A DNA stretch of 64,000 bases from Phocoena phocoena (GCF_963924675.1 NC_089224.1:45985158-46049157), one strand, 5' to 3'. Shown: positions 45,905 through 57,284, numbered from the stretch's first letter. The notes: a model not told the origin generated them from the letters alone. Numbers and translations: made by a program.

Positions 45905-46267
45905 AAAAATGGTACAGGTGAACTGGTTTGTAGGGCAGAAATTGAGACACAGATGCAGAGAACAAACGTATGGACACCAAGGGGGTAAAGTGGCGGGGGG
46001 GTGGTGGTGGTGGTGGTGGTGATGAATTGGGAGATTGGGACTGACATGTATACACTGATATGCATAAAATGGATAACTAATAAGAACCTGCTGTTTAAAA
46101 AAATGAATAAAATAAAATTCAAAAAAATCAAAAAAGAAATCACTTTTAACTTTATCTCCAGCCAAGACAAGACTTGGACTTAATTAATTGATATCTTTTG
46201 GGGCAATTACGTAAGATGTTATTTAGTGTACTCTTTTACGGCATTTAAAATTTTACAACTTATGAAA

Positions 46268-46606
46268 GGTTTGGTCGCACTGTCCCATACAGTAGCCAAT
46301 GGCCACATGTGGCTACTGAGCACTTGTAACGTGGCTAATCCACATTGGGATGTGCTGTTGTGTAAAATACATGCTGAATTTAAAAGACTTAGAAGTACAA
46401 AAAAGACTAAAATATCGTGTAATTTTTTATACTGATTATATATTGAAATAATATATTTGAAATGTGGGGTTACATAAAATGTATTATTAAAGTTAATATC
46501 GACCATTTCTTTTTACTTTTTAATACAGCTACTAGAAAATTTTGAATTATAAATGTGGCTCACAGTTGTGGCTCATAGTACAATATATTTCTATTTCACA
46601 GCACTA
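46268..46606. mobile_element. hAT-like MITE relic
   Basis: GCACTGTCCCATACAGTAGCCAATGGCCACATGTGGCTACTGAGCACTTG at the left is a common mammalian DNA-transposon end. The right end (GTGGCTCATAGTACAATATATTTCTATTTCACAGCAC) is a diverged inverted counterpart. The family name is not certain. Confidence 0.6.
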
Positions 46607-46639
46607 CTGGAGACACTCATGGTTTTTTTCCTAAGTGGA

Positions 46640-47166
46640 TTCTTTGGTGAGCAGTGAGGTTTCTCTTGCAGTTGAAGCATCTCCCACAATCTATACAACA
46701 GTATGTTTTCTTTCTCACATGGATCCTCTTATGACCATGAAGTGCAGATTAATGAATGAGTGTTTTGTGACAGATATCACATGTGTATGGCTTCTCTCCT
46801 CTATGGATCCTCTGGTGAAGACAGAGGCCTCAACACTGCATGAAGCCTGTTCCCTAAGATTCTCTTTCCTGTGTGTGTTCTCTGCTGGACATCAAACTGA
46901 GGTTCAGCTTTTCTCACATACTCTACATTGGTATTGTGTCAATTCTACTTTGCCTTCATCAAAAATATGGCTAGTTGGGCTTCCCTGGTGGCGCAGTGGT
47001 TGAGAGTCCGCCTGCCGATGCAGGGGACACGGGTTCGTGCCCCGGTCCAGGAAGATCCCACATGCCACGGAGCAGCTAGGCCCGTGAGCCATGGCCGCTG
47101 ACCCTGCGCGTCCAGAGCCTGTGCTCCGCAACAGGAGAGGCCACAACAGTGAGAGGCCCGCGTACC

Positions 47167-47230
<64 letters not shown>

Positions 47231-47760
47231 TAGTTAATTCCACTGTGACTCAATAGAAATTAAAAAGTAAATTTTTTAAAAAATTGGAGTGACGTGCTGT
47301 TGTCTTAGGAATGTCTGATGGCATGATATCTCCTTCGGAACCAAGGTACTGTCTTATTTTCTTCCTTCGAGACTGCTCAGATTCTTCTGAGAACCTTCTC
47401 TGTTGACACCCTGAGCTTCTAGAATCCTCCTCCTCTAAAGCTTAGGAAGAAGATACCTCAGCAGCCAATCTTTTAGAATAAATTCCTTCATTGCAATTCT
47501 TCACACCATTCACTTTTACAGAATGAGAACCATTCTGTAGCTAAGGATCCCAGACTTTAAGGAATGCTACCTTCCAGTATATGCCCCAGCTCTTCACAAC
47601 CCTGTACACTTTCCTTTACAGAGATCTGGAGAGCCTTCAGCATGGAAACTGTAACTGCTCTATCACCAATTTATCAAGAACCTATTCCTGGGTGTGAATG
47701 TCTGACCTCAGTCACAGGCCTCAGTGCTGCTGTCTTGCTTTTTGAAAGTTAGTCTTCAGG
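46640..47760 (-). pseudogene. SCAN-domain C2H2 zinc-finger pseudogene (ZSCAN5-like)
   Basis: On the minus strand, near 47710-47645, the frame reads GL*LRSDIHTQE*VLDKLVIEQ. This is the core of a SCAN dimerisation domain (typical family text LRPDLHTKEQILDMLVMEQ). Further along, about 47520-47300, is an acidic/basic linker (EESEQSRRKKIRQYLGSEGD). After the SINE come decayed C2H2 fingers: YQCRVCEK, then TCDICHKTLIH*SALHGHKRIH, then YCCIDCGRCFNCKRNLTAHQ RIHL, near 46810-46640. Multiple stops and frameshifts make it non-coding. SCAN, linker and fingers run together in about 1.1 kb with no visible introns, which suggests a processed copy. I infer the ZSCAN5-like parentage from memory of that family. 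A CHR-2 SINE (46977-47223) splits it. Confidence 0.75.
46977..47223 (+). mobile_element. CHR-2 SINE with A-tail and (TA)n
   Basis: GGGCTTCCCTGGTGGCGCAG to GCGTACCGC, about 32 A and then a (TA)n run. The target duplication ATATGGCTAGTT is at 46965-46976 and 47224-47235. It lies in the zinc-finger pseudogene. Confidence 0.95.
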
Positions 47761-48075
47761 ATGACACAAAACCCTATGGCTCTGACCCAGGTCTGTGCCT
47801 AGATTTTTATACAAGACCATGAAATCTGAGGTCTGTAGCTATATTTAGTAGATAAATTCTAATCATCACTGAATCAGTGAGCAGTTCCATATTCCAGTAT
47901 CCGACTGAGACCTATCAGAGGAGTCTGCCCTGGTTTACCTTGGTGAGAGGGTCACTACGTGTTCAGAAGTCTCCTTGTCTTCTTGTTTGCAATGTTTACA
48001 CAACTGGTAATCAGCTTTAAAGTCTGATTTAAGCTAAAATGACTCCATTTATGTATGGTTGAAATGGAAAAAGCC

Positions 48076-48158
48076 TCACCTAGTAACCTCATAAGGCCAC
48101 TTATGAGGTTGGTCAACCACTTACTAGGTTGATCACCTAGTAACCTCATAAGGCCACT
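48076..48158. repeat. Direct plus inverted repeat cluster
   Basis: The same 26 bases occur at 48076-48101 and 48133-48158 (TCACCTAGTAACCTCATAAG + GCCACT). Between them is an inverted version: AACCTCATAA (48085-48094) pairs with TTATGAGGTT (48101-48110), and CCTAGTAA (48079-48086) with TTACTAGG (48121-48128). Confidence 0.9.
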
Positions 48159-48714
48159 CTCTGGACCTAATGATTAGTTTAAAGAGTACTCATTTTAGAT
48201 GATCAATTTTGACGGAATTTCTGACTGAATTTCTTCCAATAAATATGGTTTCATTAAAATCCCTTTTTGCATGTAAAACTATATTGGTTTTCCTTATCTA
48301 ATGATTGATTTGTCATATGACTAGAGTTTTACAGAAGACAGATAACAGACTTATGATTTTTAACCAATTTGGGTCACCTACCCCTTTATGAAAGCACTAG
48401 AATCCCAGAGAAAAGCACATACATCCTATGTGCATTTAATTCCAGGGAGTTCCCAGAACCACTGAGGCTGGTAAACTAACTCCAGTTTTTTAACCTTTAA
48501 GTTACATCTTGTTTTATTGGTGGATCCAGACTTTACTGTGTGGATAATTGGGTCCATACTATATTTTAAGCAAGAGTGTAACATGAATAGATTATAATTT
48601 TTGAAAGATGATGGTGTTAATCAAATCATGTGTAGATCCATTCAAATAGTAACACATTGCCTAAATTCAATTATTTTAGAATAATTTCTTAAATTATTTA
48701 AATATTTCAAGTGG

Positions 48715-48905
48715 GCTGAGAGGGATGGTTTCAGATTTGTATTTAAATCCCTGCTTTAATTCTAATTAGCTAGGGAATGTTGGGCAAGCCACTTAATGTC
48801 CAGAAGCCTCAACATCCTCACCTGTACAAGAGAATCATAATAATAAGCCCACCTCTGTGTTGTTTTAAAGAATAAATAATACTATGTCAGTAAAGTACCT
48901 GGTTA
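48715..48905 (+). mobile_element. MIR SINE fragment
   Basis: GGTTTCAGATTTGTATTTAAATCCCTGC, GGGCAAGCCACTTAATG, CCTCAACATCCTCACCTGTACAAG and AATAATAAGCCCACCTC follow the MIR consensus. Confidence 0.85.
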
Positions 48906-49664
48906 TTTTTTCAATATATTGTGATAATCTAATATGGTAACTGTACGATAAAGATTACGATGCTTTTCCCTTTGTAAGGTTATGCAGACAGAAGTTTCAG
49001 AGTTCATGAATGCTAAAACCTAGAATGTTCCTAAAACTAACTACAGTTAAGTCCTAAATGCCTAAATCCTAGTATTTTCCATCTTTCTTCACAAAACCCT
49101 CTATTTATTGTTTTCAAGCCATTGTTACTCTGAATCCGAGATCTGCTCTTACAAAATTAAAAATTTTTATATGAAATCTGTATAATTGCAGAAAGAGGTT
49201 ACAAGAGTTTGAATAGTGCTAAAAAATCAAAATTATAAAATAGAAGAAAACATAACCTTTAGAGAAGCAAAAACCAAAGAAAGGATAGAAGAAAAATTCA
49301 CTAGACCTAAGTCTTCAAACTGAAAGGGCTACCAAGTGCTAGGCAAGATGACTGAAAAAATTTCTGACATTTCCCAAATCCATAGGTAAAGAGAAAATCC
49401 TATGAACTTTAAGTTATAAAATAAAATCTATAAAATAAAGAATATTAGACTGACATCATTTCTAATTTGGCATCAGAATTCTCATCTGCAACACTAAATG
49501 AAGCAATGTATATGGAATTATGAGAGAAAGGTTTATATAACTTAATAAATCTAACCCCCCTCCCCAAAAAGACTAAGAATAATGTAAGAAGACAAAAGAA
49601 ATATTTTTCAGACATAGTATTCTGAAAAATTTTCTTCAAGAGGATTCTCCAGTTAAAAGATAAT

Positions 49665-49775
49665 GCGGGATGATTGCACAACTTTGTAAATATACCAACA
49701 ACCACTGAATTGCACACTTTAAAAGAATAGTTTAAATATGTGAATTATATCTCAATAAAGTTATTATTTTTTTAA
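49665..49775 (+). mobile_element. Old L1 3' end fragment
   Basis: GATTGCACAACTTTGTAAATATACCAACAACCACTGAATTGCACACTTTAAAAG to TGTGAATTATATCTCAATAAAG is the classic old L1 terminus. Confidence 0.8.
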
Positions 49776-50044
49776 GATAAAGCATAAGAAAGAAATGAAG
49801 TGGTAGAAAGGTATAGCCTACAAAGAACTTGTTCAGAATGAATATCAGAAGAATTTACAATCAAGTCTTTAACATTTTTCAAATGTCACTGTAAAGTTTA
49901 AAGCAATTGTTAAGAGAGGTTTTGGAGGGGAAAAGTACAAAAAAGAGAGAAAAAAAAAGACAATCTGTCATAAAAATTCCAGATCACTTTAGCAAATTTA
50001 GTGGGGAGGGTTTTCAGGGGAAAGAAAACATAAAATTAAGATAA

Positions 50045-50610
50045 GAGATAACCTGAGATGAAATATTTATAACACATATGACAAAGGGTTAATATATATA
50101 AAATAAAAAACAGCAACAAAATAAGGCAGATCATATGATAGAAAAATGAGCAGAGAATATAGATATGCAGATCACAGAAGAGGATGATTCATAATATCCA
50201 GTGTTAATGAGTGAATGGGGAATAAGCATTTTCAGGTTGAGCATACATTCATTCAGACTTTATGGAGGGCAATTTAGCAGTGTCCATAAAAATTTTAAAT
50301 GAACAGTCTTTTTCCCATAAATTGCATTTGTAAGAACGTATCATATAGAAATACCCTTACATATGCCCAAAAGAAGATCTTACAAGGCATTTGTTATCGT
50401 AAAGAAATGGAAGAAGAAAACTACGTTTGCCAATAAATATTTAAAATATGACACAATCATATTATAGAATAGTCTGCAGCTATTAATAAAGATGCAAACA
50501 GATCTATGAAAAGATGTCCAACACATATTAAGTGGAAAAAAAGCATGTTTTAGAACAATATACATATGAATAAGATATCCAATTTTAAAACACATGGAAT
50601 GTATAGGCTT
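50045..50610 (+). mobile_element. Old L1 3' ORF2-region fragment
   Basis: ACAAAGGGTTAATATATATAAAAT, GAATAGTCTGCAGCTATTAATAAAGATG and AAGATGTCCAACACATATTAAGTGG follow the order of old L1 3' regions. It is strongly diverged. Confidence 0.5.
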
Positions 50611-51339
50611 ATAAATACTTTTTTATACATCTAGATATGGGGCTCCAATTTCACTGGAATTAGCTGGTCCCTGATTCCACGTGCCTGGATCTGATTTCAG
50701 ATCACCCTAGCTTTGCCTATACTCCAGAGGAAACCAAGGCCAATATTTGGAGAAATCTCTGAGCCACTCTACTCTCCCTGAGCCTTTCCAGACTGTCACT
50801 TCCTAGTTTCCACCAGGGCCCAACAGGAAAGTGAATTTTTTAAAAAGAAGAAAAGAAAGAGAAAATGGTAAAAAGGAGAAATTTTACCACTTACTACTTT
50901 CACTACCTGCAAGTGCCATTGTTCGAGTTTTCAAAAATGTATGCACTACTTTTATTTTTTTATTAGTGAAAAAAAGGAGGAAAAAAGATTTATAATCTCA
51001 AGGTGAGGAAGGACCACTGAACACAAAAAGAAGATTAAACCTGATCTCCTAGATATACAGTATGAGCAGAAATTTAAGTAAATAATGAAACAACCACCGT
51101 GTCTTTTATTTAGAACCTGCCTTCAGTCACAGTTTAGCACAGACACAAAAACATGTTAACTCGAGGAAGTAGACTTCTGAGAACATTTTCAGGATCTGGA
51201 ATTAGCCCTTAGACAAGCAGGCTGGCTGTGTTTGAGGTACACAGGTACCCAGAAAGTTATTTAACAAATCAAAGTGAAAACTTTTAATCAAGGCGGAGGA
51301 GATCTGATTAGATATTATGACTAACTTGTTCATAGTGTA

Positions 51340-52320
51340 ATATGTTCGAGAGATGTCATTACCAAAAAAAGGCATATCCAACTGTCTACTGGATAGTCCC
51401 TTTTCAGTATCTCAATTGTGCCTCAAATTCAACATGTCCAAAACCAAACTCATGTTCTTCCCACATACCTGGTCTTCTAATGTTTCCTATCTACCTGGTA
51501 GAGAAGCCAGAAATCAAGGAGTCACCTTTGATATATCCCTTTCAGTGATCCTCATATTCAATCCACCTCAAATGCTTCACTCCCTAAATATCTCACAAAT
51601 CCATCTATTTCCCTTCATCTCTAGGAAGCAACTATCATCCCTCACCTGAACTACAGTAACAGCCACCTAAAATCATCTCCCTGTACCACTCTATTTGTCT
51701 ATCCAAAACCCAGCACTTTTAATGTTATGTGCACACTGAAGCCAGAGTGGTCTTTTTGAAACCACTGATAATCACCATATAAAAACACTTCAGTAGATTT
51801 CCTCTGCACTCCGGATAAAGACCCAAATCCTGTAGATCAGCCATCATGAATGTCTGATGGCTGAATTGTCTGACCCCTACTTCTCTTCCCAGCTTCATCT
51901 CAAACCACTCTCCTCTTGCTCTTGAAATTTTTCAGGCCTTCCTAACTAATCATCTTCCCTCCCACCACAGGGACCTGGCACATGCTACTTCCTGTAACTG
52001 GAAAATTCTACCCTCTCCTATTTGCCTAGAAAAGTTTTATTCATTCCTCAGTCTCATGTCAAGTGTCACTTCATCAGCGAAGCCTTCCCTGTCCTCCATG
52101 ACAAGGTCCAACTCCCACATTAAAGGCACTCTCAGCACAGTGTTCTTGTTTGAATGTAGTTTAATATATAATTGTGTGACTATGTGATTATGGCAATCTC
52201 TCTCTTTAAATGAAAAGCATCATGAGTGCAATGACTATGTCTGCTTTCCTCACCGTGATCTCACAGCACCTAGTAGAGGTATACAGGAGATATTCAATAA
52301 GTATTTAATTAGTAGATGGA
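51340..52320 (+). mobile_element. LINE2 (L2) 3' portion, about 1 kb
   Basis: A long L2 stretch with landmarks in order: CAACTGTCTACTGGATAGTCCC, CAACATGTCCAAAACCAAACTCATGTTCTTCC, CCAGAAATCAAGGAGTCACCTTTGAT, GAACTACAGTAACAGCC, GAAGCCAGAGTGGTCTTTTTG, ACTTCAGTAGATTTCC, GCGAAGCCTTCCCTGTCC and CACAGCACCTAGTAGAGG...TTCAATAAGTATTTAATTAG. The small ORFs on it have no intact L2 protein. Confidence 0.88.
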
Positions 52321-52337
52321 TAGATGGATGGATGGAA
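52310..52337. repeat. (GATG/GATA)n short tandem repeat
   Basis: TAGTAGATGGATAGATGGATGGATGG at the end of the L2. Confidence 0.8.
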
Positions 52338-53022
52338 GACAGCTAAGGTACTGTCTTGCTTAGATACAGAGGTGACCTTTGAAGGTAATTTCTAGTTCTA
52401 TAATTATGTGATTTTACATATGCACACTGAAATTACAGTATCATATATTTATTATTACAAAGTTTGTTATTTAGTTTATTACTAAATAAGCTAATATGAA
52501 TGATATTACTAGTTGTGCTTATAGTCCTCTCTGAGATTGTACATTTAGCAAATGAGGGAATTGTAAAGACTGGGAAGATAAAGTTAACAAAATACCCTTT
52601 ACATTATCAAGCAATGAAATAATCCTGTTGGGGGAAGGGAGGCAAGTGTTTTCTGTCGGGTGTTGTTTTTTCTTTTTAATACATCTTAAGCCACGGAGAA
52701 ACAACATTAAAACCAACTTAAGACTCCTTACAGAATAAGTAAAATAAAAGAAATATTCAGTATGGTAAAAAGAGATTTAACTACTATGTTGAATATTGCC
52801 CACCATGCAGCTAAGTTCACCACACTACCAATTAACACCTAAGAGAATCTTATGAATATTAGATGGTTCCTGTGATTTAAGATCAGAGCAGCTGCAAGAA
52901 GACCCCTTTGGAAGATGCTATTGTTTTTCACTCCCTTCCCTCTTAATTCATTTGTTATATATGAACATCATTAAATAGCAATACGACTTTTGAAGCTACT
53001 AAAATTTCTTCCCCCCCCCGCT

Positions 53023-53048
53023 CCTTCTCTCTCTCTCTCTCTCTCTCA
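53023..53048. repeat. (CT)n microsatellite
   Basis: A C9 run and CGCTCCTT, then TCTCTCTCTCTCTCTCTCTC. Confidence 0.9.
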
Positions 53049-53154
53049 AGCTGCTTCTAAAAGAGTGGGTCTAAAATAAACTCAAAATAGTGAAAAGATA
53101 ATAAAGTCTCAAAATATGATTTTTTAAAAAGAAGGAAGAAGATAGAAATATATC

Positions 53155-53475
53155 AATTATGTTTAAATCCATGAGCTCATTATAATTCTTTATAAAATAA
53201 AATCTAATTGTTCAATACTGAAGAAGGTGTAAAAAACAAAAAAACTGATTGTTTTGAAGTTTAGAAAATAAAGAAAAAAATCAAGTATATATCCTGCCCT
53301 TCTTATACAAACTGTACTACTGGGTAACCAAACAGTAGATATAGGGATGGTTCTCTTTATAGCAATATTTCAAGTAATAAGTGAAGAAAAAAATTGTAGA
53401 ATTAAAATGTCACTATTTTGAATCTCCTAATGAATTAATGGATCTAGCCATTAAGCATCAACTGCTAACATCATT
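53155..53475 (+). repeat. Unnamed old dispersed repeat, copy B
   Basis: This is the partner of 5520-5830 in the same orientation (see that entry). Copy B carries extra text near 53200-53280. It continues into a purine-rich stretch of unknown nature up to about 53695. Confidence 0.55.
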
Positions 53476-53837
53476 ATGTCCCTCCCCATGGAAGAACACA
53501 TTGCCCCCTATGAAGAAGTCTTCCCCCCCGACACTCCCCTGCAACAACGACAAAAACTGAACTTAAATCTCATCAAATTTCTAGAGCAAAATTTACAGGA
53601 AATGCAGAGAAATAAGTTAAAGCACACCATGGAGAAGCAGCCAGCAAAATCCACACTGTGGGAATCACTGCAAACAACCAAGTTTCTTCAATAAATTGTA
53701 AGAAAGAGAGAGGGAGACAGAGAAATATGGATATATGTGAAGGGGAGATCCTATAGGTTAAAAGAGATATTAAAGAATTAACAACTAATTCTTATTTGGA
53801 TGGTTATTCAAACAAATTGTTTAAAGAATATTATTAG

Positions 53838-54049
53838 CGGGCTTCCCTGGTGGCGCAGTGGCTGAGAGTCCGCCTGCCGATGCAGGGGACACGGGTTCGT
53901 GCCCCGGTCTGGGAAGATCCCACATGCCGCGGAGCGGCTGGGCCCATGAGTCATGGCCGCTGAGCCTGCATATCCGGAGCCTGTGCTCCGCAGGGGGAGA
54001 GGCCACAACAGTGAGAGGCCCGCGTACCACAGAAAAAAAAAAAAAAAAA
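53838..54049 (+). mobile_element. CHR-2 SINE
   Basis: GGGCTTCCCTGGTGGCGCAG to GCGTACCAC plus A-run. The target duplication ATTATTAG is at 53830-53837 and 54050-54057. Confidence 0.94.
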
Positions 54050-54547
54050 ATTATTAGAAATCTAAATACTGACTGGACATTTAAAAACTACACACACACA
54101 CAAAACGCACACACATATATCCAGGTGTAATAATCACATTACTGTTATGTTTTTTAAAAAGAGATATATACTTAATAGCTACAGAAGAAATTATACAATG
54201 TCCGGGATTTGCTCCAAAAGAATATGGTAGAATGGAAGTGGATGAGATTATGGATGAACAGGACTGGCCATGAGCTAAAGGTTGTTAGGCTGAGTGATAG
54301 GAACATGAGGGTTCATAACACCATTCTACTTACTTCTGAAATTTTCTTTTAAATTTTTAAAAATCAAAGAGTTCCTCTTTGTAACACCTATTTTTTTCCA
54401 AAATTTTCTTGGCTATTTTTTTGTATCACACTCCAAGCTAGTTTCCTTCCTTTACCTCCCTTCCCTTGGCAACCGAGGCAGTGGTTGCTGCTACCATTAT
54501 TGCTGTTTGGAGGGATAATATATGCTTTCAAAAAAATATTCCAGAGG

Positions 54548-54577
54548 ATGGTGATGATGATGATGATGATGATGATG
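54548..54577. repeat. (GAT)n trinucleotide repeat
   Basis: Nine or so GAT/GGT units (GATGGTGATGATGATGATG...). Confidence 0.92.
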
Positions 54578-54671
54578 GAAAACATGGTGGCATCTTGCCG
54601 TCACAATAAAACAATCATGTTATCTTTGACAATGACTCTCCATCCACTCAATCTCTCCTCCCTCTATCCCA

Positions 54672-54804
54672 TTTTAATCTTTCTTTTTTTTTTTGGCTGT
54701 GCGGCATGACATTCGGGATCTTAGTTCCCCTACCAGGGATCAAATCTGTGCCCCCTGCAGTAGAAGCGCAGATCTTAACCACTGGACCTCTAGGGAAGTG
54801 CCCA
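54672..54804 (-). mobile_element. Short CHR-1-type SINE, reverse orientation
   Basis: TTTTTTGGCTGTGCGGCATGAC to CCTCTAGGGAAGTGCCC. The 17-bp target duplication at 54655-54671 and 54805-54821 has one mismatch (CTCCTCCCTC T/G ATCCCA). Confidence 0.93.
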
Positions 54805-55065
54805 CTCCTCCCTCGATCCCAGTCAGAGTAACACAGATAGAATATCATCACCTGTACTTAAGTACAATTATGTTTCAAAGCTAGAGCTGAGCTGAGAGGC
54901 TGAGAGATACCTATTTCTAGAGTCATGGCTTTACCCCAAGTTCAATCTTCAGTAATAATGTCCCAGTCTCCTCTCTGTTTTGAGAATTACCACTCCTTGT
55001 CCATTCATATGGTTACTATAGAAAGGATCCCAGCATACGAATATTCACACAATGAAGACCCAGCC

Positions 55066-55552
55066 TGTAGAGGGTTAAATTGTCATTCCCCCCACCACCC
55101 ACCACCACCACCACCACCCACCCTGCAAAAAATAAGTACATCTAAGTCCTAATCCCTGGTTCCTGTGCATGTGACTTTAGTTGGAAATAAGGTCTTTAAA
55201 GATATAACTAAGGATCTTAAGATGAGATCATCCTGGGTGGGTCTTAAATCCAATGACTGGTATCCTTATCAGACAAAGGACAGAAGAGATTTGAAACACA
55301 GAGAAGAAGGTCATGAAAAGACAGAGGCGGAGATTTCAATTACGCAGACACAAGCCAAAGAACATCAAGGGTTGCCAGCAGCCACCAGAAGCTAGGAAAG
55401 AGGCATGGAACTGACTCTCCCAGCCTCCAGAAGGAACCAATCCTGCTGACACCGTGGTTTTGGGCTTCTGGCCTTCAGAATTGTGGAATAATAAACTTCT
55501 GTTGCTTTAAGTTTGTAGTCATTTGTTACAGCAGCCCTAGAAAACTAATACA
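55066..55552 (+). mobile_element. Solo LTR of ERVL-MaLR type (MLT1-like)
   Basis: TGTAGAGGGTTAAAT to AAAACTAATACA, with TG...CA ends and a perfect 5-bp target duplication CAGCC (55061-55065 and 55553-55557). MLT1 landmarks: GTGACTTTAGTTGGAAATAAGG, CTAAGGATCTTAAGATGAGATC, CAATGACTGGTATCCTTATCAG, GAAGAAGGTCATGAAAAGACAG and ACCACCAGAAGCTAGG-like text. It contains a CCA-rich run near 55090-55123. No viral genes are present. Confidence 0.88.
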
Positions 55553-56076
55553 CAGCCCCTAGCAGAACTGACTGGTCCAAGAGTGAACATCTCACACGTG
55601 CTGGTCCTTCGAAATCTGTAATTGTGGCCAAGAAATTCAAACCTCAGTCTGGCTATCTCTTACAGATAAGAGATGTTAACCCAGGAGCAGGTGGTGTGCC
55701 CTGTAGACTAGGAAGCAGAGAAGTCAGTTTGCTGCAAGAGAGAAGAGACACACAGCCTGTATCCAGTTTGTTTCTGAGGCCCAGGTACATCCCTGTTCTT
55801 AAGTCCTGTGGGACACCCATTTAGCAAAAAAGTTAAAATCACCCTTTTATACTCAAACGAGTTCAAGTGGGTTTCTGTAACTCGTAGCCCACAGAGTCCT
55901 GTCACACTCAAGAACCTTCTGCCCAAAGTCCTTTAGTAAAGACCTGCTGGAACAAGTCCTTTCTTGGGTAGCTGCCAAAACAAACTGAACTGACTCAAGA
56001 ACCCTCTAAGAGGGAGCAAAGGAAACTTCAGGCCTGAGCTACAAGCGCAGTGACAAGAAACAATGCAAAAAGAAAA

Positions 56077-56803
56077 GGTGGGAATGTAAATTGATACAGC
56101 CACTATGGAGAACAGTATGGAGGTTCCTTAAAAAACTAAAAATAGAGCTACCATATGATCCTGAAATCCCGCTCCTGGGCATTTATCTGGAGAAAAACTT
56201 AATTCGAAAAGACACATGCACACCAACGTTCATATCAGCACTATTTACAATAGCCAAGACATGGAAGCAACGTAAGTGTCTATCGACAGATGAATGGATA
56301 AAGAAGATGTCGTACATATATACAATGGAATATTACTCAGCCATTAAAAAAGAATGAAATAATGCCACTTGCAGCAACATGGATCGACCTGGAGATTATC
56401 ATACTAAGTGAAGTAATCCAGACAGAGAAAGACAAATATCATATGATATTGCTTATATGTGGAATCTAAAGAAAAGATACAAATGAACTTATTTACAAAA
56501 CAGAAATTGACTCACAGACATAGAAAACAAACTTATGGTTACCAAAGGAGGGGGGAGGGATAAATGAGGAGCTTGGGATTAACATATACACACTACTATA
56601 TATAAAACAGCTAACCCATAAGGGCCTACTGTATAACACAGGGAACTATACTCAATATCTTGTAATAACCTATAATGGAAGAGAATATTAAAAAAGAATA
56701 TATATATATGTGTATATATATATAAACTGAATCACTTTGCTGTACACCTGAAACTAACACAACATTGTAAATCAACTGTATTTCAATAAAAATTTTTTAA
56801 AAA
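56077..56803 (+). mobile_element. 5'-truncated L1 (about 730 bp)
   Basis: AGGTGGGAATGTAAATTGATAC to TCAACTGTATTTCAATAAAAATT. It starts at nearly the same ORF2 position as the copy at 31969. The terminal part (CACTTTGCTGTACACCTGAAACTAACAC) marks a different subfamily. An AT/GT dinucleotide run lies at about 56697-56725. Confidence 0.9.
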
Positions 56804-57003
56804 GGGCTTCCCTGGTGGCGCAGTGGTTGAGAGTCCGCCTGCCGATGCAGGGGACACGGGTTCGTTCTCTGGTCCGGGAAGATCCCACATGCCGCGGAGC
56901 GGCTAGGCCCGTGAGCCATGGCCGCTGAGCCTGCGCGTCTGGAGCCTGTGCTCCACAACGGGGAGGCCACAACAGTGAGAGGCCCGCGTACCACAAAAAA
57001 ATA
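56804..57003 (+). mobile_element. CHR-2 SINE
   Basis: GGCTTCCCTGGTGGCGCAG to GCGTACCACAAAAAA, inserted directly in the A-rich end of the preceding L1. Confidence 0.94.
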
Positions 57004-57250
57004 AACTAATTAATTTTTAAAAATGGAAGCTCAATTTTCACTGGCATAAGAGCCAAACCCAGATCTCATCATAACGAGTGTGGGTCAATAATGATGCTGA
57101 ACACTCCAGAGAAAAAGAAAAGAAAAAACTTTTTGGTCAAGCTGTACAAACTATACTAATTAAAACCACCCAGAAAAATTGCTCTTCATTAGGTAAATAC
57201 AGCACAATTACTACTGTGCATATGAATACCATATCTCAGGTTTCCTTTGG

Positions 57251-57252
<2 letters not shown>

Positions 57253-57284
<32 letters not shown>

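Larger units (their letters stand above)
40067..46134 (+). mobile_element. Nearly full-length L1 retrotransposon, inactivated
   Basis: This is a complete-looking LINE-1 of about 6.07 kb, including a 213-bp SINE. In order it has a 5' UTR of about 830 bp (40067-40893), ORF1 (40894-41800), a 57-bp spacer, ORF2 (41858-45904), and a 3' UTR with a G-rich/GGT microsatellite (about 45993-46022) and an A-rich end. The flanking AGAAATCACTTT at 40055-40066 and 46135-46146 is a 12-bp target duplication and defines both ends. ORF1 has a premature stop and ORF2 has several stops and frameshifts, so it cannot mobilise itself. It is sense on +, thus antisense to FOCAD. The CHR-2 SINE at 44164-44376 entered it later. 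Confidence 0.95.

Noticed and set aside
45993..46022. G-rich GGT run considered as a G-quadruplex regulator
   Set aside because: It is part of the L1 3' UTR, where G-rich runs are usual; nothing links it to host regulation.
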